Source: Leguminivora glycinivorella
Lineage: Eukaryota > Arthropoda > Insecta > Lepidoptera > Tortricidae
NCBI RefSeq assembly: GCF_023078275.1
Contig: NC_062979.1
Span: 15,295,848-15,359,847 of the forward strand
Direction of reading: 5' to 3'
DNA: 64,000 nt
Shown: piece by piece, positions 33,701 through 45,452 of the stretch
How positions within the stretch are numbered: position 1 is the stretch's first letter
Layout: the number at the start of each line of letters is the position of its first letter
Program-made: the position numbers and the translations under genes
Notes under the pieces: model-generated
What the model saw: the letters and a program-made list of their open reading frames with translations, nothing else
Databases searched by the model: none
Told to the model about the DNA's origin: nothing

Positions 33701-34219
33701 ACTTGAACTTGACTGACATTTAAATTCCCAGACATATGAGAATCTTGCGGAGAATTCAAAGGAAAAGTTATCACAGCTTCTCCAACCATGCCAACTTTAA
33801 AAGTCATGATGGAAGCTCAGTTATAACTAATCTAGTATCTTAAGATATGTAGGAGCTTAGTCAGGTACCTACAATATAAGTAAGTACTAAGTAATTAAAA
33901 TAAAATATATGTAACGTTTGTCATTTGCCTTAATTTTTTATCGCAATAAAAATTGCTACCACAAATTTTACCGATTATCTTTGAAAGTGAACATTTTCAT
34001 ACATCCCTATCCCTTTCCATCTCACTGTCGTGTCGTGTCTAATTTTAATACGTACAGTGAACCAATTTGAATACTAGGCCACTGTAGAACCTTTTCACAG
34101 TAAACGTCGAAGTAACTTCTTTGACAATTACAGCAAGGTGTCAATAAGACAGGGTTCTAGAGTGGCCTAGGATTCAAATTGCTTGACTGTACCTATAGAG
34201 GTAATAAGCGTATGTAACT
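33701..34219. other. no gene recognised
   Basis: AT-rich. A short inverted pair, ACTGTGAACCAATTTGAATCC-like (34055-34075 and 34165-34190), brackets ~110 bp and may be a small MITE. Confidence 0.35.
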
Positions 34220-34227
34220 TAAATAGC

Positions 34228-35377
34228 CACAGAACTAAATCAAGATAGAAGGAAAATGCTCGGCGATTAACAGCGAAACCGAGCGTGTAACGTTTTGTGT
34301 CGAGCCTATGACGTCACGAGTGTACTTTAGTGATGGGAACGTTGTCGCCGCGTAACCTATTCGATCGATTGTGGAGGTTGCTTGCGGGATGCCCGCCGAA
34401 GTTAAAAATATCGGATGTTAATCTTCGTTGTGAAATGAAGTAAGTATATACCTGTATTCGTGTGATGACAAACAATTCACTAGTAGGTATATAATTTGCC
34501 TAAGGCCAGGAACAAAGATTTCAGTAGGTAGGTATTAATACTAGTTAATATTTCGTAATATTTTTAAGAAAATCGACCATGTACTCACTTTATTATCCTC
34601 ATGTTATTTGTTACAACTTTTAGTAATATATAAATATAATTAACCATTAACACATTTTTAGAGTTATTTTTATTCATAATAAATATAGAGCGTATTATGT
34701 TTGTATTTGTTTTTCTGCCGACCACAAATTCAACGTTAATACTGTAACTGTAACCTATTTTAAAGTTAAATTTACTTTTCACTCGTACTTTACATGTATA
34801 GTTTCATAACAATATAAAAACATAATTATAATTTCCACTGCTTCGCAAAATCGATTTAAATCGCATAAGGAAATCGCAGCATACATGACGATATAATTCC
34901 GTGGTGCACCACTATTCTAAGTTCGACGTGAGTTCGACGGAGAAAATAACAAATCTACCTTCACTTTGTCTCGACAGTTTGAATAGCCTATTTTTATATC
35001 GCTTGTTTTAAACGCACGCCAAGTCGGACTCGTCAAATTAAAGCCGCAATGGAAAACTAGTTTGACGGCCGTACGTCAGCTAATGTTTTGATGATAAAAA
35101 TAGGAAAATCGTGTTTTTTATTTAATAAAAAATATTTTAGGACAAATGGTACTTACCGATGATAGGAAACACTTTGTTTAACACTCTTGCTTTTATTGGT
35201 GGTGTTTGAACAGTTAATTATCGACTACCGACCCATTTTGTATTTTTCACTGTATGTCACTCGCGGGCAGCGGTCGGGAGCAGACTGACTTGCGCGGCGA
35301 ACAATGTTGCTCGCTATTTAACTTTTCCGCACGCGAAGTAGATACACTTTTTCCTTCTATCTTGATTTAGTTCTGTG
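34228..35377. mobile_element. complete 1150-bp TIR element with 8-bp target duplication
   Basis: Terminal inverted repeats of at least 29 bp start CACAGAACTAAATCAAGATA and end TATCTTGATTTAGTTCTGTG. TAAATAGC flanks both sides exactly (34220-34227 and 35378-35385). An 8-bp duplication with TIRs points to hAT (P or Merlin are alternatives). No transposase frame is present (longest ORF about 65 codons), so it is non-autonomous. The intact duplication and near-perfect TIRs suggest recent insertion. Confidence 0.85.
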
Positions 35378-35385
35378 TAAATAGC

Positions 35386-36660
35386 CTATATGAACGCACC
35401 TACTACATTAATTAACAGTTGTGACTGCATTACAAAACGCGGATTCTAATGACATAATTGCTAGTTGGCAATGCTCGTATGCATTACACATTGCAGGACC
35501 AAAACGTCCTATGTCTCTTCGTTACTCGAATATACATAATACAATTTGTGTTTGAGACGAAGAAGGCTCTGCTTTAGAGTCTGCACGCACACTTCCTATG
35601 TGCCTGTTACGGCAGTGTTATGAAAGATTCGGTGTTGTTAATTGTTTCTCAGCAGTTCTTAAAAAGTTTGTCGCCACAAAGCCACGTCAGGAAATTTTAA
35701 TTGATCCTATTTTGTTACTAACATTCAGTAATATAAGTCGACTTTCGTAAGATATGTACAGGATAATTGTTTCTAATGAACACAAGTTAAATTATAATCT
35801 ATTGAAAATATTTCAACTTGTGCTGTCTTAAAGTAGTCACACTACTATGTATATAAATGCGTTCCGCGATTGGAAAGTACGCTGGTTCGTTTCCAGCCTC
35901 AGGCACCAGAGGACTTGGTCACTTTTTCTTTCATATGTGTAATTTATTTCGGTTTTTGGATAATTGTTATAATTAAGAAAATAAAGATACTAGCGAACAT
36001 TAATGACGAAATAAAACTTACTAAAATATCAATTCATCAAAAAAATCTTAGAATCTTTATTATACTATAAACATCAAATAAAACATGCATGCATGTGTCA
36101 TCAAAAAAATCTTGGTAGGTAACAAAATAAGAATAAAAAAAACACAAATTTAACTTTTTCCTTAATTTTTGTACAAACTTTTTGAGAACTGCTGTTCTAC
36201 GGTGTTATTTTGATGTAATGTGAGTAATGTCAAAGATAACAAGGATATGAAAGCAGTTAAATTTTAAGATGGTTTGAAGTAGGTATTACAATAAAACTAT
36301 TTGAATCATCCTATACGCAACGTGCCGTCAAATTGATGTCATTGGCATGAAAGTTACGGGCCCTGGTAATTCCATTCGATAGAATGTTTTTGTTTAATAG
36401 TATCTCCACTAAGTACTACGTGGTCTGCTAGGCATCAGTACTAGGAATTTCTATAGCTTTAATTCACCGTTTGTCACAGATTTTCTTGGGACACGACTAC
36501 CTATTAGGATAACATTAATAAAAATCTACATGATAACGAATTTATTATTGTATGTGCGATATGTGTGTGAAATAAAATCTAAAATCGAACATCAAGTACC
36601 TATATATGTTGTTAAAAATTTAAACTTTTATATACCTAGAGTGACATGGCTTATTATCAT
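35386..36660. other. mostly unrecognised; tRNA-like SINE piece at ~35855-35945
   Basis: CGCTGGTTCGTTTCCAGCCTC resembles a Pol III B box, followed by AGAGGACTTGGTCACTTTTTC, which I recall from lepidopteran SINEs. No A box or complete tRNA fold is visible. The rest of this stretch shows nothing supportable. Confidence 0.35.
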
Positions 36661-37716
36661 ACGCGATATTCTAAATAATAAATAATAATAAATCTTTATT
36701 GATTAGGTACTTTTCTCTTGTTTGTGATACAAATTTCTATGTAGGTACCTATAAAAACGCTGGTTAAACACAATTTATATTATACATAAATAATGAAATA
36801 CACCATAAATAAAATGCAAAATTGAGTAACTAACTTAACTTTCGGATTTAGAAACCATTTATGATGGGTACCTGGTTTATTCTAGACTAAAAAAAATATT
36901 TTTGGCTTCGTTTTATTATACTAGTTTTCTAATATCCGGATTAGATAGTGCGGTTATGTTTTGGTTCATACGAATATTTTCACGCCTGGGGATAGATCTT
37001 TGAATTTCGAACGCACGAATTCGCCGTTCGACAGTCTGTGGAAAACGACGTATCTAATGCTATTTTTGAAAAAGGACGGCTAGTAATGTTAAATCTAGTG
37101 GTAATGACCACTCGTTTTCGATTCTGTTAGTAGAATTTAAATCGCTAGTAGTGGAGATATTATTGAACAAATTTAACGAAATCGAATGGCCGAGATTCAA
37201 AAATTGGCCCTCTGAATGTAAACTTTACTAACAGCCCTAGCAAACATTACAACGGAAGCTATTGAAAATTATTGTAATATTAGTATTATGGGCATTATAA
37301 TATTTTCTTCAGGTGAAAAGCATTTTTTAAATATGCGATCTGGGGAGGGATTATAATAATATTATTGTGGCATTATCCAAATGAATATTTTAAAATACGT
37401 GAATTGTGTGATTTCATGGAATGCCACCTTTGAAATAGTAATCAACCGGATTTTGGTGTTTTGCATAATTGGTAATTAAAAACACTGAAAATAATACGAT
37501 ATTATTGATACTATAATTATTATAGGTACAATACATTTTAATATTCGAGCCATTGAATAAAATGTATATATTAATAACACTTAAATAAACATTCCATACA
37601 ATAAATATCATAAACTAGGCAATTAAAAAGAAAACTAAAAATCTAAGTCTAAAGAGGCATCATAGTGCCTAAGATGCTGGCGAGTCATTTATCCTTAAAA
37701 ATACATATCAGCAGCC
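36661..37716. other. no gene; probable retroelement tail at ~36675
   Basis: On the minus strand ATCAATAAAGATTTATTATTATTTATTATTTAG looks like a LINE 3' tail (36675-36710). The remainder is AT-rich with no feature. Confidence 0.35.
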
Positions 37717-37816
37717 CCTTTAGCACAACTTGCCTTGTCGCGCGCGAGTCCATACTTGAAGTCGCGCTTGATGTATGGTATGGACTCGCGCGACAAGGCA
37801 AGTTGTGCTAAAGGGT
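37717..37816. mobile_element. 100-bp hairpin MITE
   Basis: CCCTTTAGCACAACTTGCC ... GCGAGTCCATAC pairs with GTATGGACTCGC ... GGCAAGTTGTGCTAAAGGG, giving ~40-bp arms with one or two differences and a ~20-bp centre. Confidence 0.75.
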
Positions 37817-38514
37817 GCGGTGTTGATATTTTCATTAAATATAAACAATCGGTGTTTTGTCTATTGATTGACATTAAAGATTTATTGTTAAAATTTAATA
37901 TTGACTTAATTTTTTAACGGCAGTAACTAAGAAATATAATGGTTTGATGTTCAATTATACAGTCGTTCTGCTTGTCAAACTTTACGATTTGCCTAAATCT
38001 TCCTAAAATTCATTACAGGTTGGCATTACAAAATTAAGAGATTCGGTTTTATATATTTTGTGGCTTTAGCTCAATGTCTAATTGGGATTTAGTAAGATTA
38101 ATGAATAAGGCATCATGCAATTAAGTCGCAACAAAACGCGCGCGAAATTTTATGCAAATTCTATGCTAAATACTCATGAATACAGTGTACCGCCTGCTAT
38201 ATTTTGGCTTGAATTATTATCTCTCCACTATTAGAAAATGTCCGTAGAAATATCTATATGATAAAATGAACACAGTAGTCTTTTTATAGCCATTCGTGGA
38301 CCACATTTTTTATTTTCGCAAACTGATATTTGCGACTAAAAGGTTTTAAGTGACAACTTCAATTTTGTTGCCTGTTGAATTGGTCGTTAGTGCGTTTTCA
38401 AAACGCACTTAACAGTTAAAATACCAAACAAAGCACTGCTAAACCGCTACCAAAAAACAGTTCACATTTAGCATTCGCGAACACGTAACGATTATGAAAA
38501 CAAATGAAACTCAC
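37817..38514. other. proposed intron edge, nothing recognised
   Basis: AT-rich sequence downstream (minus-strand direction) of the signal-peptide exon. Confidence 0.4.
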
Positions 38515-38578
38515 GGCCAATAGAGGCGCCGAGCGCGGTGGCCACCAGCACTATCACCGCGTACCACGACACACCCAT
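38515..38578 (-). CDS. putative first coding exon: signal peptide
   Basis: Minus-strand ATG at 38578 opens MGVSWYAVIVLVATALGASIG, a short N-region, hydrophobic core and small-residue cleavage zone typical of a secretory signal peptide. It is followed at once by a consensus donor GTGAGT. The exon contributes 64 nt and leaves one base of a split codon; the exon at 12135-12283 supplies the other two. The upstream GC-rich stretch (38579-38870) is a candidate 5' UTR or promoter region. If these exons belong together, the first intron is about 26.2 kb and contains satellite element copy 1, the R4/Dong-like LINE, a Helitron and several MITEs. A promoter box was not identified. Confidence 0.6.
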
Positions 38579-38900
38579 CTCCGTCCGTGGCTAACACGCC
38601 ACTGAACTCTTCGCCTTGTAATCGGCTGCTCCAGCGCATGCAACCTACCTCACAACCAGTGTATTATGACCTGGAGATTATGCGGAGTATGCTGGTATGG
38701 CTGGTTCCGTGTGTGGTGAACTCGTCCACGCTTAGCGAGCGGAATTATGCAACCATCATGCGCTTGCGTTCTTATCACTGCCATCCCCTCTTACGCAACA
38801 TACATTGCGTAGTCACTTTCAAGGTGCACACAGTGCATCACAAGTAGGCGAGCGATAGAATTCGTTGTTGTAGATTGTTTGGACAAGAGGGGCGAAGATG
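38579..38900 (-). promoter_or_regulatory. candidate 5' UTR / promoter region of the signal-peptide exon
   Basis: GC content rises here relative to the flanks, with CACGGACGGAG just upstream of the ATG on the minus strand. I see no certain TATA box or initiator. The plus-strand ORF at 38587-38847 is judged to be an antisense shadow. Confidence 0.25.
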
Positions 38901-39389
38901 ATAGTGTATGTGTAGGGGCTTCCGACAGCTCCCACACTTCCGAATAAGTATCGGGCAAAGCACGCGACTTGGGCGCGTATTGTCAAATCCTTGCAATTTT
39001 TGCAAACGGTTCGTAATAATAAAAATATCGAAAGAAAGTGACTTTGCCTATTTATAAAACTTGAAAGCAACTTTTGCAAATCAATGCAACAAAGGCCCAA
39101 ATTTTGAAACAAAAAATATTGTTTATACATTTAAGATCAATCACTTCAAACAATACACGTCGAAACAAAATGTTACATAAACCTCAAAAAAATTCCTCAA
39201 GAGAAATGAAGCACAATTCAAAACAATTTTCAAGGAAACGTTAATCTCTGGCTCGTGCGGGATTAGCGACGTTTGCGGGCAACTAAACTTGGAGTTGAAG
39301 TTTCGAGTTATCCCAGTCTGCCGGCATTAAGATATTGTTGTGGGTTACCTACTTATTTAATGGTCTCTGCGATTCTGTTCAAGTGAAAT
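38901..39389. other. no feature recognised
   Basis: AT-rich upstream flank of the proposed gene. No repeat or ORF of note. Confidence 0.4.
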
Positions 39390-39545
39390 CTCATGTTAGA
39401 CCAAATCTTAGAACCGATTTACTGGAAAAAGAAGCGTCTGGTCGATGTAACTGGTGATCGAAGAGCTGGTGACTTCCTCGCACAACGTGTCAGCATTGCG
39501 ATACAGCGAGGAAAGGTCGACAGTGTCTTTAGTACAAAAGCATCA
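39390..39545 (+). pseudogene. LINE C-terminal fragment (DFLAQRVSIAIQRGK)
   Basis: Open frame with KKKRLVDVTGDRRAGDFLAQ then RVSIAIQRGKVDSVF. It shares the QRxxIAxQRG pattern with 21786-21890, probably the same LINE group. The rest of the 163-codon ORF has no LINE similarity and runs into the neighbouring insertion. Confidence 0.45.
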
Positions 39546-39779
39546 AGGACCTATTTTAGATTTAATCTAGCTATTTCATATATCGTTTTGTTTATGTCAA
39601 TGAATGGGCTATTTTTATTAGGACTAAAAAAATGTACCGTCAATTTCAGCATCGAATATAATGTGACAGGAAAAGCTGCAAAATTTACCGGAACTCATCT
39701 TAATATTTATAACAACAAAGGTGTATTACGAAAAAACGATGTAGGTACCTACATATTTGGTGTTTTCATTGTCACAACG

Positions 39780-41130
39780 TATCGTACCTTCCCGAACGCT
39801 GCCCAACCGAGTCGGATTCGACGATTAACCTCTTTCTCGAAGTTGGACCTACCTAATTGGACAACTTGTCCTAGGTATATATAATCGTCTACAACTTCGA
39901 GTGTAAAGCCTCCAATTGTAACGGGAATTGGTGCTACATGGGCATTGGAGATGATTTTCGTCTTATCCATGTTCATCTTAAGACCAACTCGCATGGAGGC
40001 TCTATTGAGGTCATCGAGCATCGTACTCAAGTCCTCCATGGTCTCAGCCAAGACTACTATATCGTCCGCGAATCGAAGGTGAGTGAGGTACTCGCCGTTT
40101 ATGTTGATACCTAGCCTTCTCCAATCCAGTCTTAAAGACATCCTCCAGTGCAGCGGTAAACAGCTTAGGAGATATGACATCTCCTTGCCTGACTCCCCGC
40201 TGCAACGGAATGGGCTTCGAGTTCTGGTCTTGGAGTCGGACTGACATAGTGGCGCTCTTGTACAAGCACTTCAGCACTTCGATATAGCGGTAGTCTACTT
40301 GGCACCGTTGGAGAGACTGTAGTACAGCCCAGGTTTCGATCGAATCGAAGGCTTTCTCGTAGTCCACAAACGCTAAACAGAGGGGCAGGTTATACTCTTC
40401 GGTCTTCTGTATAACCTGACGAAGCGTGTGGATGTGGTCTACGGTACAAAAGCCTCTTCGGAAACCGGCTTGTTCGGGAGGCTGGAAGTCATCAAGCCTG
40501 CGTGCGAGACGATTCGTAATGACTCTTGAAAACAGCTTATAGACATGGCTCAGAAGTGAAATGGGTCGGTAGTTCTTCAATAAAGTGTTGTCACCTTTTT
40601 TGAAGAACAGTATCACCACACCTCTGTGCCATGCCCTTGGCGTTCTCCCTTCTAGTACGACGGAGTTGAACAGCTTCTGAAGGGCCGTAAGGATCGGTTT
40701 ACCACCCGCCTTCAGAAGTTCGGCTGTAACTCCATCTTCACCAGGCGCCCTGTTATTCTTAAGCTGTTTAAGAGCCATTCTAATCTCGTACAGGCTGATG
40801 TACGGGATGTCTTCGGTATAGTGTCGGGTCAGTCTAGCTCTATGGTGTTCCGCCAGACCAACTTCGGGTCTGCTGGTTGACGTATATAGCTGTCCATAAA
40901 AGCTCTCTATCTCACTCAGGAGCTCAGGTTTGGATGTGACGATTCTACCATCCTCAGTTTTCAATTTGGCGAGCTGGCTTTGCCCAACAGACAGATCCCT
41001 TGCAAAAACTTTGGAGCCCTTATTCCGCTCTATGGCCTCTTCAATACATTTAGTATTAAATTGGCGCATATCGCGGGTGAGGGACTTAGAGATCTGCTTG
41101 TTGAGCTGCCGGTATAAAGTCGCGTCAGCT
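39780..41130 (-). pseudogene. RTE-clade reverse transcriptase (inverted segment, frameshifted)
   Basis: Covers part of the linker and most of the reverse transcriptase of an RTE-type LINE. From the N-terminal side: LYRQLNKQISKSLTRDMRQF, then NRAPGEDGVTAELLKAGG, LLKNYRPISLLSHVYKLFSR, PPEQAGFRRGFCTVDH, FVDYEKAFDS (first catalytic Asp region), GVRQGDVISPKLF and, in the next frame, LRFADDIVVLAE (FADD catalytic pair). A frameshift near 40130 splits the frame between the GVRQGD and FADD motifs. The APE endonuclease is lacking because of 5' truncation. Not functional. Confidence 0.85.
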
Positions 41131-41135
41131 GAAGA

Positions 41136-41624
41136 TTGCTGCTACGATACGTCTTTTCGTCCAATATTCCGCAGTGTCTGAAGACGAAAGTGTTTGATCA
41201 GTGTGTGTTGCCAGTGATGACATACGGTGCTGAAACGTGGTCGCTTACAATGGGCCTCATAACAAAGCTCAAGGTCACCCCAAGGGCAATGGAGAGGGCT
41301 ATGCTAGGAGTCTCTTTGCGAGATCGTATCAGAAATGAGACCATCCGCAACACAACCAAAGTAACCGATATAGCCCTCCGAATCGCTAAACTTAAGTGGC
41401 AGTGGGCGGGGCACATTGCACGTAGAACCGATGGCCGTTGGGGCGGAAAGGTTCTCGAGTGGCGACCGCGTACCGGAAGGCGAAGCGTGGGTAGGCCCCC
41501 AACAAGGTGGACTGATGATCTGGTGAAGGTCGCAGGAGTCCGCTGGATGCGGGTGGCGCAGGACAGGTCATTGTGGCAATCTTTGGGGGAGGCCTATGTC
41601 CAGCAGTGGACGTCTTTCGGCTGA
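41136..41624 (+). pseudogene. RTE-clade LINE C-terminus (forward segment)
   Basis: Continuation of the inverted polymerase segment: VFDQCVLPVMTYGAETWSLT, then RIAKLKWQWAGHIARRTDGR and KVLEWRPRTGRRSVGRPPT. These are standard C-terminal motifs of RTE-type endonuclease-reverse transcriptases. A TGA follows, then the ATG-repeat tail (41630-41658). The start given is only where coding similarity begins at the twin-priming junction. Confidence 0.85.
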
Positions 41625-41625
41625 T

Positions 41626-41661
<36 letters not shown>

Positions 41662-41668
41662 GTCACAA

Positions 41669-42085
41669 TGTATTAATTCGATGTTGACTGTACAATTAAT
41701 TGAACAATATAGAACATTGCCATAGAAAATTCTATTTTACATTCACTGCTGACTATTACATTCGATTATATTCAGATCAATTCATTCATGATGACTACCA
41801 AGTTTTACAAATGTATCCTTTAAAATCATGACAATACGAACCAAGGCTCACGTCTTCGCCAACGACATGCTGTACAAAGGAGCAATTAACTAAAGCATGG
41901 ATTGATTACGTTGTATACGTCTGTTTAGATCTGTTAAGGATTAATTAGCTATTTAGAGTTATATCATAGGTACAGTATTGTTATGCCAATCAATAATGCC
42001 CAAATCAATCATTGTTAATAGGTAGATTTAGTAGATTAGATACTCGTATTAGCCTAATTGTGTAAGCAATAGTTATTTGTTTTAC
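41669..42085. other. no feature recognised
   Basis: AT-rich flank of the LINE insertion. Confidence 0.4.
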
Positions 42086-42436
42086 AAGGGGGCAAAGTAG
42101 TTGTTTAACCGCACGTGCCAATATTGATACCTGAGCAAGCGAAAGATTCCAATATTGAACCGAGTAGCGAGCGTAGCGAGTGGTTCAAAAAGTGGAATCT
42201 TGAGCGTTGCCAGGGTATCAAGGCACGAAGGTTAAACAAACTTTGCCACCGAGTGAAACACAAAATTTTTCACCACACCAACACGAACAAAATACTGACT
42301 ATAAAACATCAAACTAGGTCAAATCCATCAATTTATTCAATATTTAGGATTGAAAACCATCATTTATAGGTAAAATCTAGCAGCCAGATTAAGACATCGA
42401 GTTAAAATTTGTATGAAATTACTTTGCCCCCTTGTG
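42086..42436. mobile_element. MITE with ACAAGGGGGCAAAGT inverted ends
   Basis: Left end ACAAGGGGGCAAAGT (42087) and right end ACTTTGCCCCCTTGT (42421) are exact inverses. The core includes GAGTAGCGAGCGTAGCGAGTG. A related end is at 27864. The 84-codon ORF inside is incidental. Confidence 0.7.
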
Positions 42437-42705
42437 GATAAAATGCAATTTTGCTATCTGTTTTGGAATAGCAAATAAAGCCTTTACCAGTTGGTGTGGT
42501 GAAAAATAAGTTTTGACACTAACACATCAGATCGATATATTTTATTTAAATCTAAAGACGTTTATTGAAGTAGGTTTAATTAACGGTGCGTGTACAAATA
42601 TCCATAAAGAATGTTTTGACGCTGACGTTTATTGATTCGAATCGGGCCACTCAGAATATGTTACAGTCTCACTCATATGTTACAGTCTTACTCATAGGTT
42701 ACAGT
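42437..42705. other. no feature recognised
   Basis: Short intervening sequence; a tandem TTACAGTCT(C/T)ACTCATA pair at ~42660-42700. Confidence 0.4.
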
Positions 42706-42835
42706 CTGATCAAAAAGAGTAGAAATTGAAAAGTGGCAACAACGTAGTGTCGTCCTGTTTCCTCACACTGATTAGAAAGGGATGACACTACAATGTTGCC
42801 ACTTTTTAATGTCTACTCTTTTTGCTCAAACTGTA
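42706..42835. mobile_element. palindromic MITE, family M1 copy 3
   Basis: AAAAGAGTAGAAATTGAAAA, GTGGCAACAACGTAGTGTCG pair with GACACTACAATGTTGCCAC and AATGTCTACTCTTTTTG. Same family as 10893-11027. Confidence 0.8.
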
Positions 42836-43388
42836 ACGCTGTACTCGTACAAATGCGTTTAAACACTTTAAACTAAATAAGATGATAGTCGGGACCACCA
42901 GCTCCTGTGATTTCTTTTCTTCGGTCTTAGGTCTCCCATAGCCCTCACCGCTTGATGGAGTGGAGTTTAAGGTAGATAGGGTAGGTTTTTTAATCGGTAG
43001 TCACGATCCTCAGTACTAAGCGACCATCAGAAAACAGTTACTAAAAACCTTTATGTAGAAAAAATATCGAAAGCAATTGAAGCTTATCAAAAACTATTAT
43101 GACCGTATTGACAGTGTGGCAAATTTGGCCACGCACATTGGCTGGTCAACAAGCCAAGGCAGAAAACAAGTGTTTGCACTTACGCGACCCGAGAGCCACG
43201 TGCATGCCCGGATGCGGGCCATCATCTCTTTGAGCGTCTAAAGGCAGACTTTTCACACCTATATCTGTAATCTGATTAACCTCTACAATGACAATAGCCT
43301 GCAGTTAGCAGAGCGCAGCCTGTGGACTAGGTCTATATTGGTGACGATTGAAGAAAATGCCGTTTTTGTTCCTATGAATAGCTCTGTA
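42836..43388. other. no feature recognised
   Basis: No supported feature. Confidence 0.4.
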
Positions 43389-43490
43389 GGTATCCTATGA
43401 TCATCATCGATCTCTTGCCCTTATCCCCGTCGCATAGGGTCGGCACAGCATGTATTCCTCTTCCATACATCTCATCATTAACTTGCTTTA
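43389..43490 (-). mobile_element. LINE 3' end with ATGATG tail
   Basis: On the minus strand: GAATACATGCTGTGCCGACC, CTATGCGACGGGGATAAGGG, CAAGAGATCGATGATGATC. This matches a lepidopteran RTE-like 3' end style. About 100 bp. Confidence 0.5.
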
Positions 43491-44740
43491 GTTTCATATC
43501 AAGTATATACTTAATCAAGTCTAGTTTAAGTTTAGTCTTAGTTTAGTCTTAGTTTCTTATATAATTATGTAAATATGTTCATGTAAATAAATCAATTGAG
43601 TTATGGAAATCAAGTCTTACACAGTCCATCCAGATCTACGATACGATACCGTCCCATGATACAGATGGTCTACTTGAATAGTTGCCATCTAAAGTAGTCG
43701 CAAATATCGGAATCCGCCTCTATTGCCAAAGCGAGTGCGTGCGTGTTCAGATATTTGTGAACGCTTTGCAGGCTTCGATATATCAGATGGTAACTATACC
43801 TATACCTATGTAACATCCCGTGAATAACCCACGAAAAGAACTGAGTGTGACGAATGTGAGTTAGTTCACTATTGCAGAAACTTTTCGCATATCTGATTGA
43901 TTCGTATAATAATTCTTGGTAGAAGTCACATTTGGCAGAAACACACCTAACGCAGAATATGTCAATATGCTTTGGCATTAATCATTTCACAGATTTTTAT
44001 AATACCGAATGCATATTGGTCTTCTATGGGATCCTCCGGAGCGGGGTTTCAGCGAACATCTTTTGGTGGTTGATGGAACCAGGCGTTAGGTACTTTTCGG
44101 AAATCCATGATAATCAAAATTTAGAAATGATTGAGATTAATATTCGCGGATTAGCAAAGTAATCTTCTAAATTTTGATATTTTGGTGATACCTACATTTT
44201 AGTCAAAATCAAAATATTAAAACTACCTAAAAAAGAAAGTTTTGAGTACTCTATATCTGATATAATCTTTACGTAGACAAATTGTAAATAATTATCATCA
44301 ATCACAATCAACTATTATTGATGACTGATTGGAAAAGTCCTCATACTTACTTTATCTACTCGGAAATCAAGCTCCTTGTTATGGCTTAGATATCTTTGTT
44401 TTATATGTGTCATTGACGTCGGCAAGTTGCGTCAGTTGTTTTGAATTTTTTCATTATTGATAGTGCATAAATTGAGATCTGTATTTAAATAGCTGTCTTG
44501 CCACGACTAATTGTAACTGGCAGATTTTATTACAAATTAAAGAGACGCTTATTCAATAATATCAACTAAGTAAGCTACTCCACATTTAATTTGCCACTAA
44601 CTATTAGATGAAATTCTTATTTAATCCTAGGCCTTTATTAAAACTTTAGCTCCTCCTTAAGGATATTTTGTGTGTAATAATGTGATATAATGGGGTAATT
44701 GGTGGCAGCAATTTAATAGAACATGAGTACCTAATGTGAT
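43491..44740. other. no gene recognised
   Basis: AT-rich. ORFs at 43670-43978 (minus) and 43932-44162 (plus) have no recognised domains or convincing splice sites. Confidence 0.4.
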
Positions 44741-44744
44741 ACAT

Positions 44745-44850
44745 ATTATATTCATTCATTTATTTCTTGCTTTTGTGGGTTTACAATAGATCTTACAACT
44801 AGACATCAGTGCTTTTACCACAAACCCTTTAGGGCACTGCATTATTATAC
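44745..44850 (-). mobile_element. LINE 3' end with AATG tail
   Basis: Minus strand: CACAAAAGCAAGAAATAAATGAATGAATATAAT, an AATAAA signal and short tandem tail. CR1/Jockey-like by tail only. Confidence 0.4.
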
Positions 44851-44867
44851 ATATACTTATCATCATC

Positions 44868-45090
44868 CTCCTTGCGTTATCCCGGCATTTGCCACGGCTC
44901 ATGGGAGCCTAGGGTCCGCTTTGACAACTAATCCCAAGATTTGGCGTAGGCACTAGTTTTTACGAAAGCGACTGCCATCTGACCTTCCAACCCGAAGGGT
45001 AACTAGGCCTTATTGGAATTAGTCCGGTTTCCTCACGATGTTTTCCTTCACCGAAAAGCGACTGGCAAATATCAAATGACATTTCGCACA
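44868..45090 (-). mobile_element. RTE-type LINE 3' end (longest local copy)
   Basis: Runs from CATCCTCCTTGCGTTATCCC to CCGAAAAGCGACTGGCAAAT; shorter copies are at 24903 and 26867. On the minus strand it ends in GGAGGATGATGA. Confidence 0.7.
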
Positions 45091-45452
45091 TAAGTTATAT
45101 TATATCGCATTATTATATACTTATAAACTAAAATATAGGTACCTACAATATTTACAACATACCTTTCTACCATGCAGTTTACATATGTAGGCTCTTAAAA
45201 CTATTCAGACTCCAAAAAGCTATAATATTCATTTATATCATAAAAACAATTAGCAACCAAAAATTCTTTAAGAGTTTTATAAAACAAATTTTCTTTTTAA
45301 CACGCTTTTATTAGGTCGTCGTGTATGTAACTAACTATGTAATGGAATCTGCGGAGGCTAATTTAACCATCTTCCAAGGATCGTAGCGTAATGAAAATTG
45401 GCAGCTATATGTAGTTCCGATGACAATACAATAATATGGTACTGTTGAGCTG

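Larger units (their letters stand above)
39768..41668 (+). mobile_element. twin-primed RTE-type LINE insertion
   Basis: A 1.9-kb insertion bounded by ATTGTCACAA at 39768-39777 and 41659-41668. The 3' part (41136-41658) is on the plus strand and ends in (ATG)n. The preceding part (39778-41135) is inverted. Element order resumes across the inversion: the inverted piece stops after GWAAFGKVRYV and the forward piece starts at LRYVFSSNIPQ. TACGATACGT occurs at both break points. This is the classic product of twin priming during LINE integration. Confidence 0.88.

Noticed and set aside
35855..35905. tRNA gene with encoded CCA
   Set aside because: Only a B-box-like arm is visible; no A box, D arm or acceptor pairing.
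38587..38847. 86-codon plus-strand ORF upstream of the signal-peptide exon
   Set aside because: Lies antisense to the presumed 5' UTR with no domain and no conserved context visible.
39393..39884. 163-codon plus-strand ORF as a single gene
   Set aside because: Only the first ~50 codons are LINE-like; the rest is AT-rich and then antisense of the RTE insertion.
43670..44162. Opposed ORFs of 102 and 76 codons
   Set aside because: No recognised motif, AT-rich composition, no convincing splice sites; treated as chance.
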